From positions 248,001 to 312,000 of the forward strand of contig NZ_BAABEY010000018.1 in assembly GCF_039540405.1 (NCBI RefSeq): 64,000 nt of DNA. Reading direction: 5' to 3'. The DNA is from Ravibacter arvi (GTDB taxonomy: Bacteria; Bacteroidota; Bacteroidia; Cytophagales; Spirosomataceae). Below are positions 26,145 to 33,323 of this stretch, piece by piece; the first letter of the stretch is position 1; each line of letters starts with the position of its first letter. Both the position numbers and the translations under genes were made by a program. The notes below the pieces were generated by a model. That model did no database searches. It was not told the origin of the DNA and saw nothing but the letters and a program-made list of their open reading frames with translations.

Positions 26145-26175
26145 TTGGGTTCGATATTTGTTTGGAGAATAAATT

Positions 26176-26200
26176 ATGCTGTTTGCAGCATTTTAATATA
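26176..26200. terminator. Second, weaker terminator-like hairpin
   Basis: ATGCTG and CAGCAT close a TTTG loop (26176-26191), followed by TTTAATATA. It may serve either the rightward ppa transcript or the leftward GNAT transcript. Confidence 0.45.
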
Positions 26201-26238
26201 ATAAATAGATGTTGTATATAGCATTTTTTTAATGTTGA

Positions 26239-26314
26239 GGATGTCGTAACCTGGTTAATGGGGCGAAACCAGGACTAAATACATCCGGGCTTTGCGGGAA
26301 GCGGATGCCCGCAA
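26239..26314. other. Possible structured RNA with mutually exclusive stems
   Basis: Several complementary segments are packed into 76 bp. GGATGT (26239-26244) pairs with ACATCC (26281-26286) around the hairpin CCTGGTT/AACCAGG (26250-26256/26267-26273). CATCCG (26282-26287) can instead pair with CGGATG (26302-26307), and TTGCGGG (26292-26298) with CCCGCAA (26308-26314). The last stem ends exactly at the GNAT stop codon read leftward. This could be a 3' UTR structure or a small RNA; I cannot match it to a known RNA family. Confidence 0.4.
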
Positions 26315-27016
26315 CTATTCCTTGCTCGAAAAGTTCGTCCGGTTATAAGTCACTTTCCAGAAACTCATTTTTCTCCTGAAACGGAACCCGAGCTTCTTGT
26401 AAAGACCTATTGCCGATTCGTTATTACTTGTCACGTGCAAAAACGGAGTTTTGCCTTCTCCGTAAATTTTGTCGGCGCAGTGCGCGACGAGCTGTTTGGC
26501 AAACCCTCTTCCCGTAAATTCCGGGTGTGTGACGACGGCGCTGATTTCAGTAAATGAGGCAAGTTTCATGCGTTCACCGGCAGCAGCTACCAACTTTCCT
26601 TCGACGAAAATTCCGGAATAGGCGCCCATTTCAGGTGTCCTGGGACAAAAATAACCCGGTTGCACCAGGTTGACGAGCGCATACAAATCGTCTTCGTAGC
26701 CGCCGTTCAGCGCCTGTATAGGGTAGTTTATGGTAGCCTTTATCGGATCATGAAGCACCATTTGATCGCAGACCACTTCTTCTAATTGGCCTTGGAGGGC
26801 GGTGACGCTGGGATTTTCCCCGACGAGAAAAAAAGGCGCTCCCGATTGCGCGGCATACCGATTTATACTATCCGTTAGGTCAGCCGGGGCTGAGAAAGCG
26901 CCAAACCGGCAATAATCGGGGTGATAGAAACGGACATTGTCCTGCAGCTCCAGCCGGAAAGGGGCGTGGGCTTCCCCGAGCGCGTGCCAAACGGGGTTAT
27001 TTAATGGCGTGAACAT
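26315..27016 (-). CDS. GNAT-family N-acetyltransferase (FR47-like)
   Basis: 233 residues from ATG 27016; an ATG at 27109 would overlap the upstream gene and add 31 low-complexity residues, so it is not used. The C-terminal half is the acetyltransferase fold: GIFVEGKLVAAAGERM, SAVVTHPEFTGRGFAKQL (motif A, acetyl-CoA pyrophosphate loop Q/RxxGxG/A form GRGFAK) and HVTSNNESAIGLYKKLGF (motif B). The N-terminal half is a degenerate GNAT repeat. The substrate is unknown. It closes a leftward run of five genes. Confidence 0.85.
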   Translation of the reverse strand: MFTPLNNPVWHALGEAHAPFRLELQDNVRFYHPDYCRFGAFSAPADLTDSINRYAAQSGAPFFLVGENPSVTALQGQLEEVVCDQMVLHDPIKATINYPIQALNGGYEDDLYALVNLVQPGYFCPRTPEMGAYSGIFVEGKLVAAAGERMKLASFTEISAVVTHPEFTGRGFAKQLVAHCADKIYGEGKTPFLHVTSNNESAIGLYKKLGFRFRRKMSFWKVTYNRTNFSSKE

Positions 27017-27077
27017 GGTGGATGGGTGCTTTTCCTGTAGAGACTCATTTCCGGGAAGCCCGGCAGCCGACCCTCGG

Positions 27078-27566
27078 TTATGTGAGGGCGAGTGAGAAAT
27101 ACTTCGCATTGCCCTGCGGGTTGAAGTAGTAGGGCCGAATTTCCCGGAAGCCGCAGGACCGATACAGTTCCATTGCCGGTTTCATGTCTGTAGTGGTATC
27201 CAGTTTAATGGCCTTGTAGCCGAGGTTTTCTGCATGGGTTACACAAGCATCTATCAGCTTTCTGCCCAGGCCAAGCCCGCGGTTGCCCGGCTTTACATAC
27301 ATGCGTTTGAGCTCGCACTCGGTGTCGTTCAGCCGCCTGATCCCAGCCACGCCTACATTGACCCCGTCTACCACGGCCAGGAACATCCCGCCAACAGGCG
27401 GTCCGTACATGGTCGGGAGTGAAGCGATCTCGGCATCGAAATTCTGAAACGAAATATCAAATCCGAGACTGTCGACGTAGGCCAGGACCAGTTTTTTTAC
27501 CTCTTCGAAATCATTATCGTCTGCCGCTATCCTGACGGAGACCGACTCGTTCCTCTGTTCACTCAT
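27078..27566 (-). CDS. GNAT-family N-acetyltransferase
   Basis: 162 residues. Motif A is MYVKPGNRGLGLGRKLIDACV with its RGLGLG loop near the middle of the protein, and motif B is TTTDMKPAMELYRSCGF. These are the acetyl-CoA-binding core of a single-domain GNAT enzyme that acetylates a small amine or protein N-terminus. It lies 26 bp downstream of the SMR transporter gene and 61 bp upstream of a second GNAT gene. Substrate unknown. Confidence 0.88.
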   Translation of the reverse strand: MSEQRNESVSVRIAADDNDFEEVKKLVLAYVDSLGFDISFQNFDAEIASLPTMYGPPVGGMFLAVVDGVNVGVAGIRRLNDTECELKRMYVKPGNRGLGLGRKLIDACVTHAENLGYKAIKLDTTTDMKPAMELYRSCGFREIRPYYFNPQGNAKYFSLALT

Positions 27567-27592
27567 TTTTCAAGGGCTGAAGGACGTATTTT

Positions 27593-27919
27593 CTAACCGG
27601 ATACCGCCTTCAGGCCGATTATGGATCCGATCAGGGTTATAATAAAGAATATTCTCCAGAAGCTGGCCGGGTCCTTGAAAACGAGAATACCCACCAGGAC
27701 GGTTCCGACTGCCCCTATTCCGGTCCAAACCGCGTAGGCGGTACCGATGGGCAGGGTTTGTGTGGCTTTGATCAGCAAAAGCATACTGACGGTCAGACAA
27801 ATAAAAAAGCTTCCGTACCACCAAAAGGCTTCCGTTCCGGTGACCGTTTTCGCCTTTCCCAGGGAAGAAGCAAATCCGACTTCGAACAAACCGGCGAGAA
27901 TCAAGAATATCCAGCTCAT
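27593..27919 (-). CDS. Small multidrug-resistance (SMR/Gdx-like) transporter
   Basis: 108 residues with four membrane helices. The essential glutamate is Glu13 in LILAGLFEVGFASSL, and the SMR signature PIGTAYAVWTGIGAVG is complete. The start MSWIFLILAGLFE matches SugE/Gdx-type proteins that export guanidinium, though the helix-1 surroundings (EVGFAS) differ from those of E. coli Gdx, so quaternary-ammonium export is also possible. The frame could extend 13 residues upstream, but the internal ATG 27919 gives the family start. It lies 87 bp after the crp-like gene. Confidence 0.88.
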   Translation of the reverse strand: MSWIFLILAGLFEVGFASSLGKAKTVTGTEAFWWYGSFFICLTVSMLLLIKATQTLPIGTAYAVWTGIGAVGTVLVGILVFKDPASFWRIFFIITLIGSIIGLKAVSG

Positions 27920-28006
27920 GTTTTTTTGTGTTAATAGTGTCAAAAAATGGTTTGACAAAATTCGGCACGGAGGCTGAAATACTATTTTACAAATGATAAA
28001 AAAACT

Positions 28007-28576
28007 TCAGCGTACCTCGGCCCTGATTCTGCTGAGGCTGACTTGCGTAATGCCGAGGTAAGAAGCGATGTTGCCCAGGGAAACCCGGCGCAATAGTTCC
28101 GGGTTCTGCTGCATCAGTTCGGTATAACGTTCCCTGGCGGTTTTAAACTCGCGGGAAATCTGTCTTTCTTCAGCCCTGATCAATTCTTTTTCCGCCAGGC
28201 GTCGCCCCCAGTTGGCAATATGGATATCTTTCAGATAGAGTTCCCGGAGGTCTTTTACACTGATCTGGAAAAGCACGCAGTCTTCCAGGAGTTCAACCGA
28301 CTCGTACGCATTCCGGTTCTCCACATAATTTTTCATGGAGATGACCGGGTCACCCTCCTTGCCAAACCAAAAGGTGATCTCATGGCCATCTGCTTGGGCA
28401 TATGCCCGCACGATCCCCTTTTTGATCAGGAAAAGATTTTGAGCCAGCCTGTTGTTTTGAATGATCAGATGGCCTTTTGCAAAATGTTTTTCCTCACAAA
28501 TTTCCCGGATCTGCTCCAACGATGTCTGGGGGAGCGGATAAGTAAACTGCAGGATCTCCGCCAGGCTATCACTCAT
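28007..28576 (-). CDS. Crp/Fnr-family transcriptional regulator
   Basis: 189 residues. The N-terminal cyclic-nucleotide-binding-like barrel is visible (FAKGHLIIQNNRLAQNLF, FLIKKGIVRAYA, GKEGDPVISMKNY), but the conserved Arg/Ser of cAMP sites is not. The C-terminal helix-turn-helix is VSLGNIASYLGITQVSLSRIRAE. Such Bacteroidota Crp-like proteins often control nearby efflux or metabolic genes. Its ATG overlaps the metA stop by four bases (ATGA), so it is co-translated with metA, and the SMR and GNAT genes follow. Effector unknown. Confidence 0.87.
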   Translation of the reverse strand: MSDSLAEILQFTYPLPQTSLEQIREICEEKHFAKGHLIIQNNRLAQNLFLIKKGIVRAYAQADGHEITFWFGKEGDPVISMKNYVENRNAYESVELLEDCVLFQISVKDLRELYLKDIHIANWGRRLAEKELIRAEERQISREFKTARERYTELMQQNPELLRRVSLGNIASYLGITQVSLSRIRAEVR

Positions 28577-29526
28577 CGGTCACCGTTCGCTCCGCCAATC
28601 TCCCCGAGTTCCTTTACTTTCCGTATGTCAAACGGTGTTTCCTGGTAAACGAAATAGTTGAGCCAGTTGTTGAACAGTAAATTTGCGTGACCGGCCCAAC
28701 GGACCACCGGCGGATTAGCAGGATCATTCCCGGCGTAATAGTGTTCCGGCACGTCAATTTTCAGCCCTTTTTCTACGTCCCGCGTGTACTCTTCATGCAG
28801 GGTCAACGGTGCGTATTCGGAGTGGCCGGTAAGGTAAAATTCCCGCCCGCCTCTCGAGGACATGATCGCAAGCCCGGCACCGTCAGATTCGGACAGGATG
28901 GAAATTTCGGGCTTCGTCTCGACGTCTTCCTTACGGATGGTGGTATGACGGCTGTGCGGTATGAAAAATTCATCGTCAAATCCCCGGAAAAGCGGGTGTT
29001 TGCTGATGCTGGCCGTATGCCTGAATACCCCGAAGAGCTTTTGACTAAGGGGAATCTTATCAATCCCGTAGAAATGGTAAAGCGCAGCCTGCGACGCCCA
29101 GCAAATATAAAGCGATGAGGTCACGTGGATCCTGGCCCAATCGAAAATCTGCGTCAGCTCGTGCCAGTAGGTGACGTCGGTAAAGTCGAGCATCTCTACG
29201 GGCGCGCCCGTTATGATCATCCCGTCGTAGAAATTGTCTTTAATTTCCCTGAAACCTTTGTAAAACATTTCCAGGTGTTGTTGCGAGGTGTTTTTCGAGG
29301 TATGGGTATCCAACCTCAGAAATTCAATTTCCACCTGGAGCGGGTTGTTGGAAAGCAATCGCACAAAGTCGGTTTCCGTGGAAATCTTGATCGGCATCAG
29401 GTTCAGGATTAACACACGAAGTGGTCGTATGTCCTGGACGTCGGCGATCAGGTCGCTCATTACGAATATGTTCTCCTTTTTTAGCAGCTCGATGGCCGGT
29501 AAATTGTCGGGTATTTTGACTGGCAT
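28573..29526 (-). CDS. metA: Homoserine O-acyltransferase, MetA family, predicted acetyltransferase
   Basis: 317 residues, the family length. The catalytic triad is visible as Cys142 (YICWASQAA), His235 (TGHSEY) and Glu237. Position 111, which in characterised MetA proteins decides acyl-donor choice (Gly for succinyl-CoA, Glu for acetyl-CoA), is Glu (GAPVEMLDF). The enzyme is therefore predicted to make O-acetyl-homoserine for methionine synthesis despite the usual succinyltransferase name. It has an exact TAACTTTG promoter element 32 bp upstream and is the first gene of the run metA-crp-SMR-GNAT-GNAT. Confidence 0.95.
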   Translation of the reverse strand: MPVKIPDNLPAIELLKKENIFVMSDLIADVQDIRPLRVLILNLMPIKISTETDFVRLLSNNPLQVEIEFLRLDTHTSKNTSQQHLEMFYKGFREIKDNFYDGMIITGAPVEMLDFTDVTYWHELTQIFDWARIHVTSSLYICWASQAALYHFYGIDKIPLSQKLFGVFRHTASISKHPLFRGFDDEFFIPHSRHTTIRKEDVETKPEISILSESDGAGLAIMSSRGGREFYLTGHSEYAPLTLHEEYTRDVEKGLKIDVPEHYYAGNDPANPPVVRWAGHANLLFNNWLNYFVYQETPFDIRKVKELGEIGGANGDR

Positions 29527-29558
29527 AAACGAATAGACTCCTCCTTTTTATTCGGCTG

Positions 29559-29566
29559 CAAAGTTA
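29559..29566 (-). promoter_or_regulatory. metA -7 promoter element
   Basis: TAACTTTG on the minus strand is an exact TAnnTTTG match, 32 bp upstream of the metA ATG. Confidence 0.5.
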
Positions 29567-29592
29567 GGAATAAACTGGGGGAATCGGAAAGC

Positions 29593-30231
29593 TCAAAGTG
29601 ATAGCTCGCCGGGGTCGATTGAAGTCAGCAATTCAGAGAAGGTTTTGCCTTCGCCATCGGGAATCGCGGTGTCCGCTCCCGCCCGGATCAGCAGGCGCAG
29701 GCAGCTCAAATGCCCGGTCCGGCCGTTTTTTTCGGCACGTCCGAGCCCGTTTATAGCCCAATGGAGTGGTGTAGCCTTAAATTGGGTGCACCGGGCGTTA
29801 AGGAATGCACCGGCTTTGACTAGTCTTTCAACAACGACCGGCCGGCCGCACCATGATGCCCAATGCAGGGCGGTACCGCCATAACATCCCTTGTGGTGGA
29901 TATCGGCCCCCTTTTCGATGTAAAAAAGGGCCATTTCGTCGGCATGCAGGCTCGCCGCTGCGGTCAGCGGCGAGTCTTGCCCTTCTTCTCCTACATTTCC
30001 ATTGATATCGGCGCCGTGATTTACCAGGATCATGGCCATTCTGAGTGCTTCGACCTCGGTATAAGCGCCGGAAAATACGCGGTCACACAGGCGGTGCAGC
30101 GGGTGTGCAAGGGTGGTGTTGACATTGTCAAATGGAATACCCTGGTTGGCCAATCCCGGATTTTCGCCGAGGTATTGGTCTAATCCCTGGAAGTCTTTCT
30201 CATCCAGAAGTGCACATATCCTGGCCTGCAT
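29593..30231 (-). CDS. Ankyrin-repeat protein
   Basis: 212 residues, no signal peptide. About four ankyrin repeats are seen from residue 80: MILVNHGADINGN, PLTAAASLHADEMALFYIEK, GTALHWASWCGRPVVVERLV and TPLHWAINGL then LRLLIRAGADTAIPDGEG. These bind other proteins. It is 30 bp after the GH109-type gene and closes the long leftward locus. Function unknown, and it may simply ride on the operon. Confidence 0.85.
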   Translation of the reverse strand: MQARICALLDEKDFQGLDQYLGENPGLANQGIPFDNVNTTLAHPLHRLCDRVFSGAYTEVEALRMAMILVNHGADINGNVGEEGQDSPLTAAASLHADEMALFYIEKGADIHHKGCYGGTALHWASWCGRPVVVERLVKAGAFLNARCTQFKATPLHWAINGLGRAEKNGRTGHLSCLRLLIRAGADTAIPDGEGKTFSELLTSIDPGELSL

Positions 30232-30261
30232 AACCGGATTTTTCGTTTTAGGGGATTCCTG

Positions 30262-31674
30262 CTACTCTTTTACCTGCGTGGTTGCTCCTGTTTTAAGCGA
30301 CAAATCTACCGGTGCGTTGGTTTTCCAATTGCCCCTTGTGAAATCCGGTACATCCACCGAATTGGAACGATTGGCTACGGAGGCAATACTCAGCGGTGTA
30401 ATAGAGCTCCAGAGCGCCGCATCGTACACATCCTGGTCCATGGCCAACCCGTTGCGAATGCAATCAATATTCCGCCAGTCCATCAGGAAGTCCATGCCGC
30501 CATGACCGCCTACTTTCTTTGCAATTTCGCCTATTTTTTTGATTATCGGCGGAGTAAATTTTTCTTCCAGCTCCTGGTACTCCTTTTCGCTGAGCCACTC
30601 GTGGCTATTGGCAATCCGGGCCGGCAACGGGAATTTCTGGGCGGCCCCCTTTGTACCGCTTACCAGGTGAATCCGCGAATAAGGGCGTACGGACGATACA
30701 TCGTATTGAACTACCATTGTTTTCCCTTTCAGGGTCCTGATGGTGGTGGTATTCATATTGCCGTTAAAAGCCTTGCCGACGAAAGGCTTAAGGCTATTGT
30801 CATTTTCTGCTTTTTCTTTTACCAGGGGCGCCATGGTGAAGTCATTGGTGGAAGTCGACACCAGGTATTCCATCCGATCTCCCCGGTTGATGTTCATCAC
30901 CTGGCAGATAGGGCCCAGGCCATGGGTAGGATAAAGGTTCCCCATTTTGCCTACTGCCTGCTGCAATTCCCATTTCTGGTAGAAGCGGTCGCCCAGGAAA
31001 AGCTCGGCGAGGTCGTGAATGTACGCTCCTTCTGCGTGAATAATCTCCCCGAAATAACCCTGTTGGGCCATGTTGAGGACCATCATTTCGGTGAAGTCAT
31101 AACAGCAGTTCTCCACCTGGATGCAATGTTTTTTTGTTTTTTCGGAAGTGTTCACCAGTGCCCAGCATTCCTCGAGCGTGGTCGCAGCCGGTACTTCCAC
31201 GAAAACATGTTTGCCGTGATTCATCGAGAAAACCGCCTGTGGTGTATGCAGGTTCCAGGGGGTTAATATGTAGACCAGGTCAAGGTCTTTCCGCTCACAC
31301 ATTTTTTTCCATGCATCGGGTTCTGTGTGGTAGGCGGTAGGTTTCTGTCCTGCCTTTGCCGCATATTCGCGACCTTTTGCCACCTGGCTTTCGCGCAGGT
31401 CGCATAGCGCAACAATTTCTACTCCCTCAATCCTGAGCATCCGCTGGAGTGCGGCCATGCCCCGGTTGCCGAGACCGATAATTCCCAGCCGGATCTTCTC
31501 CAGCTTCGGCGCAGCATAGCCGCTCATGTTGAAAGCGGGTTTTTCCGCCATTTTGCCAATCGCCGGATCAGCTATTAACGGAGAGGCCAGGGCCGAAGCC
31601 GGGCCCAAGCCGACGGTGGCCAGACCAATTGATTTGATAAAAGTCCTTCTCGGATGCTGAAATGTATTTTTCAT
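30262..31674 (-). CDS. Gfo/Idh/MocA-family protein, GH109-type glycosidase candidate, Tat-exported
   Basis: 470 residues. The twin-arginine signal (HPRRTFIKSIG, Arg9-Arg10) precedes a Rossmann domain with RLGIIGLGNRGMAALQRML as NAD-binding loop. Downstream features are VYILTPWNLHTPQ, VFVEVPAATTLEE, VENCCYDFTEMMVLN and NLYPTHGLGPICQ; the last two are typical of GH109, whose founder is an NAD-dependent alpha-N-acetylgalactosaminidase. GH109 enzymes cleave through an oxidation/elimination/reduction cycle with bound NAD. It is preceded by a perfect hairpin repeat element and the sodium/solute symporter gene. Substrate inferred only from family. Confidence 0.88.
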   Translation of the reverse strand: MKNTFQHPRRTFIKSIGLATVGLGPASALASPLIADPAIGKMAEKPAFNMSGYAAPKLEKIRLGIIGLGNRGMAALQRMLRIEGVEIVALCDLRESQVAKGREYAAKAGQKPTAYHTEPDAWKKMCERKDLDLVYILTPWNLHTPQAVFSMNHGKHVFVEVPAATTLEECWALVNTSEKTKKHCIQVENCCYDFTEMMVLNMAQQGYFGEIIHAEGAYIHDLAELFLGDRFYQKWELQQAVGKMGNLYPTHGLGPICQVMNINRGDRMEYLVSTSTNDFTMAPLVKEKAENDNSLKPFVGKAFNGNMNTTTIRTLKGKTMVVQYDVSSVRPYSRIHLVSGTKGAAQKFPLPARIANSHEWLSEKEYQELEEKFTPPIIKKIGEIAKKVGGHGGMDFLMDWRNIDCIRNGLAMDQDVYDAALWSSITPLSIASVANRSNSVDVPDFTRGNWKTNAPVDLSLKTGATTQVKE

Positions 31675-31678
31675 GTGT

Positions 31679-31748
31679 TTTGAGGTTTGAGGGGTGAGGT
31701 ATGAGGTGTGAGGGGAGCTTGTACCTCACACCTCATACCTCACCCCTC
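31679..31748. repeat. Heptamer-repeat hairpin with a perfect 25-bp stem
   Basis: The left arm 31689-31713 and right arm 31724-31748 are exact complements over 25 bp, built from heptamers TGAGGGG, TGAGGTA, TGAGGTG; the loop is 10 bases. Together with a short TGAGGTT lead it fills the 77-bp gap between the symporter stop (31752) and the ATG of the GH109-type gene (31674). In the transcript this would be a very stable stem just before the start codon. Confidence 0.92.
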
Positions 31749-31751
31749 TTT

Positions 31752-33323
31752 TCAAGGGAATCTCAGATAAAAGAACAGCACCATTGCTGTGATAATGGCC
31801 CACCAGATGACCGGGTTGCGCCAACCCTGCTGCTGTTCTTTTTCTTCAGGCCTGAGCGTAAGGCTTTCTTTGCTCCAGATCAGTCCTTCCAGCTCGGTTT
31901 CCGGTTTGGGTTTAGTCAACAGGCTGACGGCGACACAGGTAGCCATGCAAATCCAGAAAACGATGCCTGTACGGTTAAAGAAGGGCATTTCCGGGAAGAA
32001 ATACTCCAGTGCCATCGAAAGCGGGATGGTCAGGATACCGGCGGCCAGCGCACCCGGCTCGGTAGTACGCTTCCACAGGATTCCCAGGAGGAACATGGTG
32101 GCAATACCCGGCGTGAACAACCCGTAGGCGTTCATCAGGTAAATAAAAATGGGTTTGTGCGAATATTGCATGAGCAGCAGCGTACACAGAATGCCGAGCA
32201 ATATAATAACCGTTCCTGCGAGGCGGCCGAACCGGACCGCCTGTTGCTCCGTGGCGTCCTTTTTAAAAAAGGCCAGGTAGACGTCTACTGTCAGGATGGT
32301 GGTACACGAATTGATAGCGCCGGAGAGGTGAGACATTACCGCTGCGATCAGCCCGGCCATTACAAGGCCCACCAAACCGGAAGGTAAGAGTAGTTTTACA
32401 AGCGTAGGGAATAACAGGTCCGGCTTTTCCAGGTTTGGTACGATCTTGTAGGCAACCAGCGCGGGAAGCGTGATAATGAGTGGTACCAGGAATTTCAGGT
32501 AGTCACCGAAAATGACGCCCATACGGGCATGCCATTCATTTTTCGCCGCCAGAACGCGCTGTACTATGAACTGGTTGGTAGCGCAGTAAAACGTGCTGAT
32601 ACACAGGACGCCGCCCAGGTACATGGTCCAGGGAAAGTCGGGGTCATCTGCCGGGAGAAACAAATGCCAATCCCGGGTGGTAGCGAGCAGGGTGTCGATT
32701 CCACCTGCGGCATTCATGGTCGCTACGGTAAGAATGGCCCCGCCTATAACCAGAATGACGAGCTGCATCATTTCGGTCCAGATTACGGCGCGCAACCCGC
32801 CCAGGATGGTGTAGACACCGGTGAGCGCCGCAAGGGCCAGGATGCTGGTGAAAACCGGGATGTCCAGCAAGGCATGCAGTGCAAGCGCGCCGAGGTAAAG
32901 TACTGCGCTGATTTCCACGAAAACATAGGTCAGCAGAATCAGGAAGGCATAGGTAGACCGCGTGGCTGCGCCGAATCTGCGCTGCAGGAATTCCGGTACA
33001 GTGTAGAACCCATTCCGGATATAAAACGGCAGGAATATCCAGAGCAGCGCATTGAAACCGACCAGGATAGCGCCCCACTCCATGGCGATCACGACAAAGC
33101 CGCGGTCGTAGGCGGCGCCCATTGCGCCCACCAGATGGTGGCTGCTGATATTGGCAGCGATGATACTGCCGCCGATCATCCACCAGGGCAGCTTGTCGCC
33201 TGCCAGGAAGTAATCGCGTTTGGTCTGTTTTCCTTTTTGTGAGGCATACAGTCCCAGGGCCAGTACCGCCAGGATGTAGACGCCGAAAATGACAAGATCA
33301 AGGGTCGAAAGGTTAATATCCAT
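31752..33323 (-). CDS. Sodium/solute symporter (SSS family, SLC5-like)
   Basis: 523 residues with about 13-14 membrane helices. Family motifs are GLYASQKGKQTKRDYFLAGDKLPWWMIGGSIIAANIS (in pieces: DYFLAGDKLPWW, SIIAANIS), RRFGAATRSTYAFL, and INSCTTILTVDVY. The cytoplasmic tail ends LRFP. It should import a sugar, sugar acid or similar solute with Na+. Its ATG overlaps the TGA of the ceramidase-like gene (TGATG), so the two are translationally coupled. Downstream is the hairpin repeat and the GH109-type gene. Substrate unknown. Confidence 0.93.
   Translation of the reverse strand: MDINLSTLDLVIFGVYILAVLALGLYASQKGKQTKRDYFLAGDKLPWWMIGGSIIAANISSHHLVGAMGAAYDRGFVVIAMEWGAILVGFNALLWIFLPFYIRNGFYTVPEFLQRRFGAATRSTYAFLILLTYVFVEISAVLYLGALALHALLDIPVFTSILALAALTGVYTILGGLRAVIWTEMMQLVILVIGGAILTVATMNAAGGIDTLLATTRDWHLFLPADDPDFPWTMYLGGVLCISTFYCATNQFIVQRVLAAKNEWHARMGVIFGDYLKFLVPLIITLPALVAYKIVPNLEKPDLLFPTLVKLLLPSGLVGLVMAGLIAAVMSHLSGAINSCTTILTVDVYLAFFKKDATEQQAVRFGRLAGTVIILLGILCTLLLMQYSHKPIFIYLMNAYGLFTPGIATMFLLGILWKRTTEPGALAAGILTIPLSMALEYFFPEMPFFNRTGIVFWICMATCVAVSLLTKPKPETELEGLIWSKESLTLRPEEKEQQQGWRNPVIWWAIITAMVLFFYLRFP

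Noticed and set aside
26239..26314. Known riboswitch or tRNA
   Set aside because: No TPP, cobalamin, SAM or tRNA sequence signature can be found. Only the competing stems are kept as an observation. A classic H-type pseudoknot from the last two stems is also unlikely because no bases separate their 3' strands.
31679..31748. Heptamer elements as ordinary Rho-independent terminators
   Set aside because: They have no T-run on the transcript side and lie inside a one-directional gene series, so simple termination is unlikely, though a partial effect cannot be excluded.
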